From the NCBI RefSeq assembly GCF_004791165.1, contig NZ_SRUZ01000016.1, positions 13,148 through 50,308 on the forward strand: a stretch of DNA of 37,161 nt, written 5' to 3'. The DNA comes from Mesorhizobium sp. M8A.F.Ca.ET.218.01.1.1. GTDB taxonomy: Bacteria; Pseudomonadota; Alphaproteobacteria; Rhizobiales; Rhizobiaceae. Position 1 is the first letter of the stretch. Each line of letters begins with the position of its first letter. The notes beneath the pieces were generated by a model, which ran no database searches, was not told the origin of the DNA, and saw only the letters and a list, made by a program, of their open reading frames with translations. Positions 1 through 8,672 of this stretch are shown here, piece after piece. A program made the position numbers and the translations under genes.

Positions 1-1340
1 CGTCGATGGCGAAGCGCGTGTCATTGATGCTGTAGGTGACGGTCGAGCCCGCGTCGGGATCGGTGGCCGATGCTGTGATCCCGGTGGCTGCCCCCGCCGC
101 GGCGAGTTCGGCGATCTGGTTGGTGGTGGGATCGGCGTCGGGCGGTGCGTTGAAGGCAACCGGCAACTGGCTGGCCGTGACGCCGACTGTAAAGGCGTGG
201 GTATCGATGCTGCCGTCGGACGAGGTTGCCGTCACGTTGAAGTTGACTGAAGGCTCCGAGGACGCGTTAAGCGTGCCCGTGCCGGAGCGCGTGATGACGC
301 CGGTGCTGGCGTTGATGGCAAAGCGCGAGTCGTCGATGCTGTAGGTGATCGTCGAGCCGGCATCGGGATCCGTCGCCGAGGCGGTGATCCCGACCGCCGT
401 GCCGGCGGCGGCGGTCTGGGAAATCTGGTTGGCGGCGGCGTTAGCGTCGGCCGGGGTGTTGAAAGCGACCGGCTCCGGGCTGTTGAGCACGGCGAGGCTG
501 AAGGCCTGGTTGGCGGTGCTGCCGTCGGAGGAGGTTGCCGTCACTGTCAGATTGATCGACGACTGGGTCTCGAAGTCGAGCGTGCCGGTGGCTGAGCGCG
601 TGATGACGCCGCTGCTGGAATTGATGGCGAAGCGCGTGTCATTGATGCTGTAGGTGACGGTCGAGCCCGCGTCGGGATCGGTGGCCGATGCTGTGATCCC
701 GGTGGCTGCCCCCGCCGCGGCGAGTTCGGCGATCTGGTTGGTGGTGGGATCGGCGTCGGGCGGTGCGTTGAAGGCTACCGGATTGCCAGATCCTGGCAGC
801 AGATATTCGATGTGCAGCAGCGGTGCGCTGGCCGGATTGTATTCGTAGGAATCGGCCGTGCGCGTGCCAGTGCCGCTGACCAAAAATGCCATGTCGTTGA
901 GCGCGGCCCAGCCCGAGCGGTTGACGATCTCCTGCACGATCGCCGAGAGGTCAGGCGTGCGCTCGGCAGCGCCATGCTCGCCCACAATGGTCCACGGGTC
1001 CGGCGTCCAGGCCGTGGAGGCTGTCGTCCTCGGAAGCGCGGACACGTTGAAGCTGGCGGCCGTAAAGGGGCTGGCGTCGTCAACATTATCGCCTTGAATG
1101 AGCAGCGACGCCGCGCCGGTCTTCACCTCATTGGCCTGGAACTGGATATAGGCGCTGGTGATGATCGCGCCCTTCGGGAGGTCGATGCTGGTGAAGCGGA
1201 GGCCGACCGTCTGGCGGGTGCTGCCGTCATAGCCCAGTTCCAGATCGCTGATGTTGCTCGAGATCGTACCGGAGCCCTTCTCCTCGACATCGTCGCCGGC
1301 GGTCGCCACCCTTGTCTCGAAGATCGGGTCGATCGCACTA
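1..1340. repeat. Segmental duplication, copy 1 (offset 2690 bp)
   Basis: This stretch matches about 2691-4030 at a constant offset of 2690 bp. By direct reading, 825-1177 and 3515-3867 are identical (353 bp). Flanking parts differ by scattered substitutions. It encodes the beta-sandwich and cadherin repeats of two neighbouring paralogues. Confidence 0.85.
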
Positions 1341-1810
1341 GAGCTGGCGGTGAGGAAGCTGCTGCTGGTGGTGATGACATTAGCGCCGGTCGAGACCGTG
1401 CCGGCGTCAGCGGTGGGGGTAGGGGCGGTGAAGGTGACGCCGCTGCCGGCATAGCCCGTTCCCGCAAACTGCCTGAGGCCGGTGTCTTTCGTCGCCACGC
1501 TGTCGAGAAAGGTGCTATCCGGATGGATGCCAAGCCCGGCTGCCGCGTCCGCCAGCCCGATCAACTCGCCACCGGTTGCCGTGGTCGGGACGGCGCTTTG
1601 ACTGTCACTGTGTTTGCCGGTTTCGACGGCGAGGCTGACGCCATCGGATGCCCCGGAAGCCTGCGACACGCCGTCATCGCCATGCACGTGCTCCGCAACC
1701 GAGCCGTCATCGAGCGGTTGAAGGCCTTTGAGGAGGGGCGTCGAACCGAGCTCCGTCGCGAGCAGTCCGATTGCATTGCCGCTATCTGGAAGCCGATGTG
1801 GTTTGGACAT
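1..1810 (-). CDS. Cadherin-repeat surface/secreted protein (partial, runs off left edge)
   Basis: The reading frame starts at the ATG 1810-1808 (MSKPHRLPDSGN...), preceded by AAGGAG at good spacing, and stays open to base 1, so at least 603 residues are seen and the C-terminus is missing. Order of parts: a low-complexity N-terminus (about 1-105), a Ser/Thr-rich stretch, a beta-sandwich domain (about 165-335) that resembles the DNRLRE/CBM96-like modules of secreted proteins (motifs RQTVGLRFTSIDLPKGA and AYIQFQANEV), then cadherin-like repeats of 103 residues from about 342 onward, each with TDPDAGST and F(A/S)INASTGVITRS-type motifs. There is no classical signal peptide, which fits type I secretion. 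It is a close paralogue of the gene at 2011-4524, immediately upstream on the same strand. The likely role is a calcium-binding extracellular matrix or adhesion protein; the exact function is unknown. The product might end in a propeller like its paralogue, but that lies outside the window. Confidence 0.85.
   Translation of the reverse strand, partial: MSKPHRLPDSGNAIGLLATELGSTPLLKGLQPLDDGSVAEHVHGDDGVSQASGASDGVSLAVETGKHSDSQSAVPTTATGGELIGLADAAAGLGIHPDSTFLDSVATKDTGLRQFAGTGYAGSGVTFTAPTPTADAGTVSTGANVITTSSSFLTASSSAIDPIFETRVATAGDDVEEKGSGTISSNISDLELGYDGSTRQTVGLRFTSIDLPKGAIITSAYIQFQANEVKTGAASLLIQGDNVDDASPFTAASFNVSALPRTTASTAWTPDPWTIVGEHGAAERTPDLSAIVQEIVNRSGWAALNDMAFLVSGTGTRTADSYEYNPASAPLLHIEYLLPGSGNPVAFNAPPDADPTTNQIAELAAAGAATGITASATDPDAGSTVTYSINDTRFAINSSSGVITRSATGTLDFETQSSINLTVTATSSDGSTANQAFSLAVLNSPEPVAFNTPADANAAANQISQTAAAGTAVGITASATDPDAGSTITYSIDDSRFAINASTGVITRSGTGTLNASSEPSVNFNVTATSSDGSIDTHAFTVGVTASQLPVAFNAPPDADPTTNQIAELAAAGAATGITASATDPDAGSTVTYSINDTRFAID
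5..780. repeat. 309-bp in-frame tandem repeats encoding cadherin domains
   Basis: Tandem units of 309 bp (103 codons) with boundaries near 36, 345 and 654. Units two apart are the most similar: about 5-154 reads as identical to 623-772 (618 bp apart), while the intervening unit is a diverged type. This alternating pattern points to duplication of a two-domain block. Similar units lie at about 2850-3480 in the paralogue. Confidence 0.8.
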
Positions 1811-2010
1811 CGCAGAACTCCTTTGCCGCCGTTTTCCGCACTTGGGCCTCGCTAGGCCCTGATATCGACGCCACGGCCAGGTCCGATCCGCGGTGATCGA
1901 GGACTCCGGCTGTCAGAGGCGTGTGTGGAGGCGATGTGCTTGCTGGGCATCCGGGCAGGCTGCAGTGAAATGGATCACGACAGGACCTTGAAGCAACGCG
2001 TCCTGCCGGA

Positions 2011-4524
2011 TCAGGCGAGCAGCCAACCATTCAATTGGAATTCATAGATCTTGCCGTCATTTTCGGTTGGATATGGGTCATTATCCAGGCCCCGATCCAC
2101 GATGTACAGGCTCATATGGTGGCTCGGATCGTCGCTGCTCGGCGCCAGCGCTATTCCCGATGGTTTGTGCGCGTGGGCTGCGGAGATATCGAGCGTGCCC
2201 AATAACTGCCCGGTACGCGTCACCATTGCTACCGACTTTGTCGACGTAATGATATAAAGGAGGTCGTTGACTTGGTCATACGCAATACTTTCGTCGCCAG
2301 GGTTCCCCAGCGCTTGCGCAGAAAAACTCGTCACGATGTCGTCGCCGCCCGTACTCGCGACGCCGTCGAATTTGCCGTTGGGACCCGGTGAGACGGCGTA
2401 AATCGTCTGGGTTGAGCCATCCGCGACATACAAGACTTTATGGTTCGGGTCATAGGCGACGCTCTCCGGATCCGAACTGCCGAACGCGGATGTCTTGAAA
2501 GAGGTCACCTTATCGTCGGACGTGTTGTAAAGCCCGTCTATCCCGGGGTTGAGCTCGTACACGCTCTTCGGGGCAGTGTCGTCCGCGAAGAAGAGATGGT
2601 GGTTAGCAGGATTATAAGCCACCCCGGCCGGCTCATCGGAGAACTTGACGGTCGTGAGCGTGCCCGCAAGGGTGCCGTTCAAATTCATCTGGTAGAGATT
2701 CTTGCCAGTAAAAAGCGCAGGTATCTCCTCGACTTCGCTGTCGGCAACCAGCAACGTGCCGAGGTGAGAGATATAGACGATATCAGTCGGGTCGGGACTC
2801 GGCGGCGACCACTGCGAAGTCAGGATTGTGTGTGACAAGGTCACCGACGTCGGCAGCTGGTGGGCCGTGACGTTGACGTTGAAGGCATGGGTATCGATGC
2901 TGCCATCGGACGAGGTCGCCGTGACGGTGAGGGCGACCGACGGCTCGGACTGGGCGTTGAGCGTGCCGGTACTCGAGCGCGTGATGACGCCGGTGCTGGC
3001 GTTGATGGCAAAGCGCGAGTCATTGATGCTGTAGGTGATCGTCGAGCCGGCATCGGGATCCGTCGCCGAGGCGGTGATCCCGATCGGCGTGCCGGCGGCG
3101 GCGGTCTGGGCGATCTGGTTGGCGGCGGCGTTAGCGTCGGCCGGGGTGTTGAAAGCGACCGGCTCAGGGCTATTGAGGACGGCGAGGCTGAAGGCCTGGT
3201 TGGCGGTGCTGCCGTCGGAGGAGGTTGCCGTCACTGTCAGATTGATCGACGACTGGGTCTCGAAGTCGAGCGTGCCGGTGGCCGAGCGCGTGATGACGCC
3301 GGTGCTGGCATTGATGGCGAAGCGCGAGTCATTGATGCTGTAGGTGACGGTCGAGCCGGCATCGGGATCCGTTGCCGAGGCGATGATCCCGGTGGGTGCG
3401 CCTGCCGCGGCAAGCTCGGCGATCTTGTTGGCGGCAGTGTTGGCATCCGGCGGGGAGTTGAAGGCGACCGGATTGCCGGGTCCTGGCAGCAGATATTCGA
3501 TGTGCAGCAGTGGCGCGCTGGCCGGATTGTATTCGTAGGAATCGGCCGTGCGCGTGCCAGTGCCGCTGACCAAAAATGCCATGTCGTTGAGCGCGGCCCA
3601 GCCCGAGCGGTTGACGATCTCCTGCACGATCGCCGAGAGGTCAGGCGTGCGCTCGGCAGCGCCATGCTCGCCCACAATGGTCCACGGGTCCGGCGTCCAG
3701 GCCGTGGAGGCTGTCGTCCTCGGAAGCGCGGACACGTTGAAGCTGGCGGCCGTAAAGGGGCTGGCGTCGTCAACATTATCGCCTTGAATGAGCAGCGACG
3801 CCGCGCCGGTCTTCACCTCATTGGCCTGGAACTGGATATAGGCGCTGGTGATGATCGCGCCCTTCGGCAGATCGATGCTGGTGAAGCGGAGGCCGACCGT
3901 CTGGCGGGTGCTGCCGTCATAGCCCAGTTCCAGATCGTCGACATTGCCCGATATCGTACCGGAGCCCTTCTCCTCGACATCGTCGCCCGCGGTCGCCACC
4001 CTTGTCTCGAAGATTGGGTCGATCACACTGGAGCTGGCGGCGAGGAAGCTGCTGCTGGTTGTGACCGCTGCGCGCGTCGAGACCGTGCCGATGTCGGCAA
4101 CTGCCTCAGGGGTGGTGGCGATGTAGGTGACATGGCTGTCGGCATGGCCTATTTCCGCATCGTGCCACAAGTCGAGAAAGCTGCTGTCGGGATGAATGCC
4201 AAGTCCGGCTGCCGTCTCGGTGAGGCCGGTCAGTTTCAATCCGCCATCGCCCCCCAAAGTCGGCGTGACCCCATCTGCGGTGCTAAGATCCAGCTTGTTC
4301 GCGGCCGGATCCAAGCTGGTAGTGTGACTACCATTGCCGGTTTCGGCAGCCAGCCCGTCGCCGATATCGGAGAGCACCCGAGCCGTTTCGTTGCCGATCG
4401 CTCTTCCGCTCGGCTGGGTCCAATTGTCGTCGGTCAGCCAGTCGCCATTGATGCCGGAGTCAGTGCCGGATTCCGTCATCAAGAGCTTCGCGTCATTCCA
4501 GGGAAGCCCAGCGAGTTTTACCAC
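2011..4524 (-). CDS. Cadherin-repeat protein with C-terminal beta-propeller, putative type I secretion substrate
   Basis: I place the start at GTG 4524 (MVKLAGLPWNDAKLL), because AGAGGAG sits about 7 bases upstream; the frame is open a little further, to GTG 4542. The 837-residue product has an N-terminal region with an LMTESGTDSG motif, a DNRLRE/CBM96-like beta-sandwich (about 175-345), two cadherin-like repeats (about 352-452 and 455-557), and a C-terminal region (about 575-837) with recurring DPES(V/I)AYD and LYVADG-type motifs, typical of NHL/SMP-30-like beta-propellers. No signal peptide is visible. It lies downstream of the flippase, sulfotransferase and PrsD/PrsE-like exporter genes on the same strand, so export by that type I system is a reasonable inference. 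The N-terminal two-thirds closely matches the next gene (1-1810). It probably acts outside the cell as a polysaccharide-associated or adhesive protein; no catalytic site was recognised. Confidence 0.85.
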   Translation of the reverse strand: MVKLAGLPWNDAKLLMTESGTDSGINGDWLTDDNWTQPSGRAIGNETARVLSDIGDGLAAETGNGSHTTSLDPAANKLDLSTADGVTPTLGGDGGLKLTGLTETAAGLGIHPDSSFLDLWHDAEIGHADSHVTYIATTPEAVADIGTVSTRAAVTTSSSFLAASSSVIDPIFETRVATAGDDVEEKGSGTISGNVDDLELGYDGSTRQTVGLRFTSIDLPKGAIITSAYIQFQANEVKTGAASLLIQGDNVDDASPFTAASFNVSALPRTTASTAWTPDPWTIVGEHGAAERTPDLSAIVQEIVNRSGWAALNDMAFLVSGTGTRTADSYEYNPASAPLLHIEYLLPGPGNPVAFNSPPDANTAANKIAELAAAGAPTGIIASATDPDAGSTVTYSINDSRFAINASTGVITRSATGTLDFETQSSINLTVTATSSDGSTANQAFSLAVLNSPEPVAFNTPADANAAANQIAQTAAAGTPIGITASATDPDAGSTITYSINDSRFAINASTGVITRSSTGTLNAQSEPSVALTVTATSSDGSIDTHAFNVNVTAHQLPTSVTLSHTILTSQWSPPSPDPTDIVYISHLGTLLVADSEVEEIPALFTGKNLYQMNLNGTLAGTLTTVKFSDEPAGVAYNPANHHLFFADDTAPKSVYELNPGIDGLYNTSDDKVTSFKTSAFGSSDPESVAYDPNHKVLYVADGSTQTIYAVSPGPNGKFDGVASTGGDDIVTSFSAQALGNPGDESIAYDQVNDLLYIITSTKSVAMVTRTGQLLGTLDISAAHAHKPSGIALAPSSDDPSHHMSLYIVDRGLDNDPYPTENDGKIYEFQLNGWLLA
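2850..4030. repeat. Segmental duplication, copy 2 (partner of 1-1340)
   Basis: Second copy of the duplicated cadherin/beta-sandwich coding DNA, in the same orientation. The alignment decays to the left where the beta-propeller coding region of the 2011-4524 gene begins (about 2830), and to the right beyond about 4030, where the two N-termini diverge. Confidence 0.8.
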
Positions 4525-4686
4525 GTCGAATCTCCTCTGCACATTTCTCGATTAAATCGGAATCTCGACGTGCCCGACCCGAGGGCTGTTGCGACCCCAG
4601 ATCGAGCATGGCGATGGGTAACGTTGGACATGAAAGCCGTCGCCCGAAATCCATGGCCGTGCGGTCAAGCGTTGAATTCTACGGGA

Positions 4687-6192
4687 TCAGTCAGTTACCT
4701 TCCTCATCCTTGGCCAGGCGGGCGCAACGGCCGCGAGCAAGCGCAGCAGTGATAGCCCGTCCCGCCCAAGGAACAGCGACGGCAGGATCCAGCACAGCAG
4801 CAAGCCCCCGGCAGATGCCAGCAATGCCGTATCGATAAGCAGGGGAAGGGGAGATAGACGGAACTCGCGTAGCCATTCCACGAGCCCCCATACGCCGGTT
4901 CCGACCACGCCCGCGAGTGCCAGACCGGGTACGTGGGCCATAAGGAAGTCTCCCCAGGTCATGCCGGTCACGCGAAGGCTCAACTGTGCCATCAGGAAGA
5001 AGTTGATCCCGAAAGCCGCGCCGACGCCGAACGCCACGCCTTCTATGCCCCAGAGTTGCCCTATGAGGGAGCCGGCGAAGACGCCGATGGTAAAAACCGC
5101 CTGACGCCAGGCGCGCGCGTAGACAGTCCCTGTTGCGCGCGAGACGGAATCGCTAAGCTTGTAGCTCGTGCGGAACAGCATGCTGAACGCCAGGATCTGG
5201 AGCGGGGCGACGACCGCTACCCATCCCCGCCCGAGAATGACGGCAACCAACTCCGGCGCGACGATGGCCACGACCACACTGGCCGGCAGGACAAGCAGGG
5301 CGCACCCCGCGACTGCGCTGCGATAGGCACGAGCAAGCCGCGCGGGCTGCTCCTGGACCAGCGCCATGGTTGGGAACAGCACCCGATCAAGAACCTGACC
5401 GACGATGACCGCGGGCGTCGTCATCAACTGTGACGACAGGCCGTACAGGCCAAGCGCATCAGCGCCGAGCCAGCGGCCCACGACAAGCCTGTCCGCCTGG
5501 GTGGCGAGGTAATTGAAGACCCGGGCGATGGTAAAACCGCTTCCGAAATAGAGCAGTTCGACGATGGCGCGCCGCTCCAGCAAAGGCCGCATCGGATGCG
5601 GCTGGCCGGCGAGCAGCACGACCATGCGGATGAATTGCTGGATCAGGAGCGCGCCGACAAGCGCCCAGATGCCCAAGCCGAGCCATGCCAGAATCGGACC
5701 GGCAACGACGTAACCCAAGGCAAAGGCGCTGGCGTCGACCAACGCCAGCCAGCGGAACCGCAGCGCGCGCTGGGCCGCGGCCAATGCCACCATGGAAGCG
5801 CCTTGGAAAAGGAACACGAAGCAGATGGCACGAACGACCGGAGCCAGATCGGCGAGGCGAAGCAGCCCGGCAATTGCCGGTGCCATCGCCCAGACCAACG
5901 CGGACACAGCGAGGCCGAGGAGGCATGACAAAGTGAAGCCGACCCGAAGATGTCGCTCGTCCAGCACCGGTCGCTGGACGATCGCGGGGGTAATGCCAAG
6001 TCCCTGGAAGATCGCCGAAAACTTGATGACGATCAGCGCTGCGGAGTAGAGGCCGAACTCATTGGGCGAGAGCAGCCGAGCCAGGATGAGAAGCGCGACA
6101 AGCTCCGCAACCGCAAGGGCACCCATGGACAGGGACGTCCAGAACATGCCCACGACACTTTGTTTTGCTAGCCCGCGCTGGTTGTTGCTCAC
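4687..6192 (-). CDS. Wzx-type polysaccharide flippase (MOP superfamily)
   Basis: A 501-residue polytopic membrane protein that should flip undecaprenyl-linked repeat units, or another polysaccharide precursor, across the inner membrane. About twelve hydrophobic segments are visible. The N-terminus (LAKQSVVGMFWTS, then LARLLSPNEFGLYS) matches the polysaccharide biosynthesis protein / WzxC branch of the MOP superfamily, and the middle part VVGRWLGADALGLYGLS is typical of that branch. I choose GTG 6192 because GGAG lies 6 bases upstream and the hydrophilic extension to 6306 looks non-native; the longer form would be 539 residues. It follows the sulfotransferase gene by 186 bp on the same strand. 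The substrate cannot be told from the sequence, but the context indicates the exopolysaccharide of this locus. Confidence 0.88.
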   Translation of the reverse strand: MSNNQRGLAKQSVVGMFWTSLSMGALAVAELVALLILARLLSPNEFGLYSAALIVIKFSAIFQGLGITPAIVQRPVLDERHLRVGFTLSCLLGLAVSALVWAMAPAIAGLLRLADLAPVVRAICFVFLFQGASMVALAAAQRALRFRWLALVDASAFALGYVVAGPILAWLGLGIWALVGALLIQQFIRMVVLLAGQPHPMRPLLERRAIVELLYFGSGFTIARVFNYLATQADRLVVGRWLGADALGLYGLSSQLMTTPAVIVGQVLDRVLFPTMALVQEQPARLARAYRSAVAGCALLVLPASVVVAIVAPELVAVILGRGWVAVVAPLQILAFSMLFRTSYKLSDSVSRATGTVYARAWRQAVFTIGVFAGSLIGQLWGIEGVAFGVGAAFGINFFLMAQLSLRVTGMTWGDFLMAHVPGLALAGVVGTGVWGLVEWLREFRLSPLPLLIDTALLASAGGLLLCWILPSLFLGRDGLSLLRLLAAVAPAWPRMRKVTD

Positions 6193-6378
6193 GCCTCTCT
6201 CCAATCGCCTCGGCCGACCCAAACAGGCGGCCACTGCGTCCTTGCCGGATCCGCCGAGTGACACGATTACGTTGGATGATGCGCAGCCACGCGCCCGCGC
6301 CTGCACGAAGTTATGATCGCATGGGTCATGAAGGGTCCTCCGCTGCGGTGCCGTCCGCCCGCGCCCAGCGCGCCTTAC

Positions 6379-7257
6379 CTATCGAAGGAGCGAGGGGATT
6401 TCGTAGCGATAGAACTCCATCTCGTCCCGGACCTCCGGTATGATCGCCGTTAGATCCTTCCTTTCGAGACGGAGCCACTTCTGCTGGCGGCCTGGATCGA
6501 TCATCTCCTTGGCCGTTCGCACGATATCGTCGGTGCAGTTCAGCCCGCAATGTTCAAAGATGCGGCGCAAAACCAACTCGGGATCCTGTATCAAATCCTC
6601 GTAGCGAAAAGACAGCACGCGGCCGTCGCCCAGCTTGGCGAGATCTTCTCGGGCCTTTCGATTGCCGCGCGCCCACTGGCGCGCGATCACCGTCAATTTC
6701 TCATTCTCCTTCAAATCTCGCTCTATCCCGTTGTAACGCGGCCCATAGATCGATGTGTATTTTCTTCCCAATACCCTTTTCGCGATCACCTGTTTTATAA
6801 TATCTTTTGCATAATAGTGAACTTGCGTTACCGGAGTGATCTTCAAAAGGCGTATTAATCCTTTGAGAGATTTTGCTCTCTGCCACTTAAGCTCCATCGA
6901 GCTTATGTACGAAAATGGATTTCTCGTAATATAGAGAAATATGGCCTCCGGAAAAATCTCGTGGACAAACGGCACGCGCAAGACATTGGCAGGCGTGTTT
7001 TCCATGATCTGTCGGCCTCCGTGCCGCGACTGATATTCGAGGAACCTGCCGCGAATGTAACGTGCGACCCTTTTGGTCGCATCGGTTTCGCCAAATTCAT
7101 CATGACGCCGCGCAGGATCGGCATATAGCCACAATGTTTTTGGCTCGTACCAGGTAACGATGTCGGGATGCAGCCCAATCAATTTTTGTGCAATTGTGGT
7201 CCCCGACCGATAGTTGCCGATCAGAAAAATCGGAGGTTTCAGCTCTGTTGCTGCCAT
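6379..7257 (-). CDS. Sulfotransferase family protein (PAPS-type)
   Basis: A 292-residue cytosolic protein with the two hallmark nucleotide-binding sites of PAPS-dependent sulfotransferases: a 5'-phosphosulfate loop, GNYRSGTT (residues 14-21), and a 3'-phosphate site, RNPFSYISS (112-120). The YEPK motif (37-40) and the late FRYEDLIQDPE segment also fit the Sulfotransfer_1/3 family. Its length is normal for the family. In this locus it probably sulfates a sugar of the polysaccharide or its lipid-linked precursor, although a small-molecule or Nod-factor-like acceptor cannot be excluded. The gene lies between the HlyD-like adaptor (68 bp gap) and the flippase. Its base composition is visibly more AT-rich than its neighbours, especially at 6700-6960, which suggests separate acquisition. 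Confidence 0.88.
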   Translation of the reverse strand: MAATELKPPIFLIGNYRSGTTIAQKLIGLHPDIVTWYEPKTLWLYADPARRHDEFGETDATKRVARYIRGRFLEYQSRHGGRQIMENTPANVLRVPFVHEIFPEAIFLYITRNPFSYISSMELKWQRAKSLKGLIRLLKITPVTQVHYYAKDIIKQVIAKRVLGRKYTSIYGPRYNGIERDLKENEKLTVIARQWARGNRKAREDLAKLGDGRVLSFRYEDLIQDPELVLRRIFEHCGLNCTDDIVRTAKEMIDPGRQQKWLRLERKDLTAIIPEVRDEMEFYRYEIPSLLR

Positions 7258-7325
7258 GACAAGTCTCCGTCGCTAAAAGGTTAGCCGGGGTCGCGCCGAT
7301 CCGCGCGACAAGCGTCGCCGCGCGG

Positions 7326-8642
7326 CTATTGGTCTCTGAACGCACGCATCATCTGGTCCGTCAAAGGCTTCATCAGGTAGGAGAGCATCTTGCGGTCACC
7401 AGTCCGTATGAACGCTTCCACCGGCATGCCGGGAATGAGCGAGGCAGGGCCAAGTTTCGTCAAATCCTTCGGGTCCGGGGTGATGCGGACTACGTAGTAG
7501 ACTTCATTGGTGTGCTGATCGCGCGTTACGTCGGCCGCAATCATGGACACCACGCCTTCCGTTTCGGGCGTAGTGCGGACGTTGAAGGCGGTGAAGCGAA
7601 GAAGTGCGCGTTGGCCGACCAAGATCTGATCGATGTCCTGCGGAGCGGCCTTCACCTCGACCGTGAGAGTGTCGGTGTCGGGAACGATCAGCATTATCGG
7701 CTCGCCCGCACTGATCACGCCGCCCACGGTATGGATTGAAGATTGATGGACCGTGCCGCTGGAGGGAGCGCGAATATCGATGCGTGACAGCTGGTCCTCG
7801 GCGGTGACTTTTCGTTCCTCGAATTCGGCGATCTTGGCGTCGACATCGCGCAGTTCGCTGCCAGTCTCGCTGGAGAACTCCTTGTCCAGCTGAAGGATCT
7901 GGAGCTCAACTTCGGCGATGGCGCCTTTTGCCTGCGCCATGCTTGACACAAGCTGAGACCTTTCACCCTCGATGCGTGTTGCCTCGCGTTCATATTCCGT
8001 CAGCTTCGACTTGAGTGTGAGCTTCTTGTCGACAAGGCTGCGGATATCGACGAGTTCATCGTTGATCAACTCGATCTCCTTGCTCTTTGCCGATTCCTGA
8101 GCCGAGTAACCTTCGATCTGCTTTCCGAACTGCTCGATGCGTTCGCGCAAGCGCGCCTTGTTGCCAAAAACCTCGGTTCGACGAAGTTCGAAAAGTCGTT
8201 GTTCGCTAGCCACGGTGCTGGCAATCTCCGGGTTGTTCATTCGCGTGGCAAGCATCGGAGCAAGTGTCATCCGCCCGCTGCCGTCACGCTCCGCCTCGAG
8301 CCGGGACTTTCGCGCGTAGAGCTCATCCAGATTCTTTGTCACGTAAGCCAGGCTGGCACGCGGGATAGTGTCGCTAAGCTGGACCAAGATATCCCCGGCC
8401 CGGACACGGTCGCCATCGCGTACGAGAATCTTGCCCACCACGCCACCCGTCGGGTGTTGCACCTTCTTTTCGCTGTTCTCGACGACCACCCAGCCATGCG
8501 AAATGATGGCTCCCGAAATGTCCGCTGTCCCGGCCCAGACTCCCATTCCGCCGAGGAGCAGTGCGACGACAGTCATCCCACCGAGCAGATTGCGGCGAAT
8601 GGATCGCCGGTTTGAAAGCGATCGGTTCAAGACAGGAGCCAT
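7326..8642 (-). CDS. prsE: HlyD-family type I secretion membrane-fusion protein (PrsE-like)
   Basis: A 438-residue periplasmic adaptor linking an inner-membrane ABC exporter to an outer-membrane channel. A single N-terminal transmembrane segment (about 20-39) is followed by a biotinyl/lipoyl-like half motif (VQHPTGGVVGKILVRDGD), a long alpha-helical hairpin (about 115-275), the second lipoyl half (IRAPSSGTVHQ), a beta-barrel region (PDTDTLTVEVKA) and the characteristic end LSYLMKPLTDQM, which is typical of PrsE/HlyD-type adaptors. It sits 30 bp downstream of the ABC ATPase gene, as is standard for PrsD-PrsE pairs in rhizobia. In Rhizobium that pair exports glycanases and RTX/cadherin-type proteins; here the nearby cadherin, RTX and VCBS proteins are candidate cargo. 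The symbol is assigned by family resemblance only. Confidence 0.9.
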   Translation of the reverse strand: MAPVLNRSLSNRRSIRRNLLGGMTVVALLLGGMGVWAGTADISGAIISHGWVVVENSEKKVQHPTGGVVGKILVRDGDRVRAGDILVQLSDTIPRASLAYVTKNLDELYARKSRLEAERDGSGRMTLAPMLATRMNNPEIASTVASEQRLFELRRTEVFGNKARLRERIEQFGKQIEGYSAQESAKSKEIELINDELVDIRSLVDKKLTLKSKLTEYEREATRIEGERSQLVSSMAQAKGAIAEVELQILQLDKEFSSETGSELRDVDAKIAEFEERKVTAEDQLSRIDIRAPSSGTVHQSSIHTVGGVISAGEPIMLIVPDTDTLTVEVKAAPQDIDQILVGQRALLRFTAFNVRTTPETEGVVSMIAADVTRDQHTNEVYYVVRITPDPKDLTKLGPASLIPGMPVEAFIRTGDRKMLSYLMKPLTDQMMRAFRDQ

Positions 8643-8672
8643 GATTGCCTGTTTCCCATGTGCCGCAAGTCG

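Noticed and set aside
36..653. Regular repeats considered as a CRISPR array
   Set aside because: Units are 309 bp, contiguous, in frame and encode cadherin domains; there are no short repeats with unique spacers.
2860..4752. Long open frame on the plus strand (630 codons), and a similar one at 812-1855
   Set aside because: They are antisense to the cadherin genes and owe their length to GC-rich, repetitive DNA. The minus-strand products have recognisable domains and ribosome sites; these do not.
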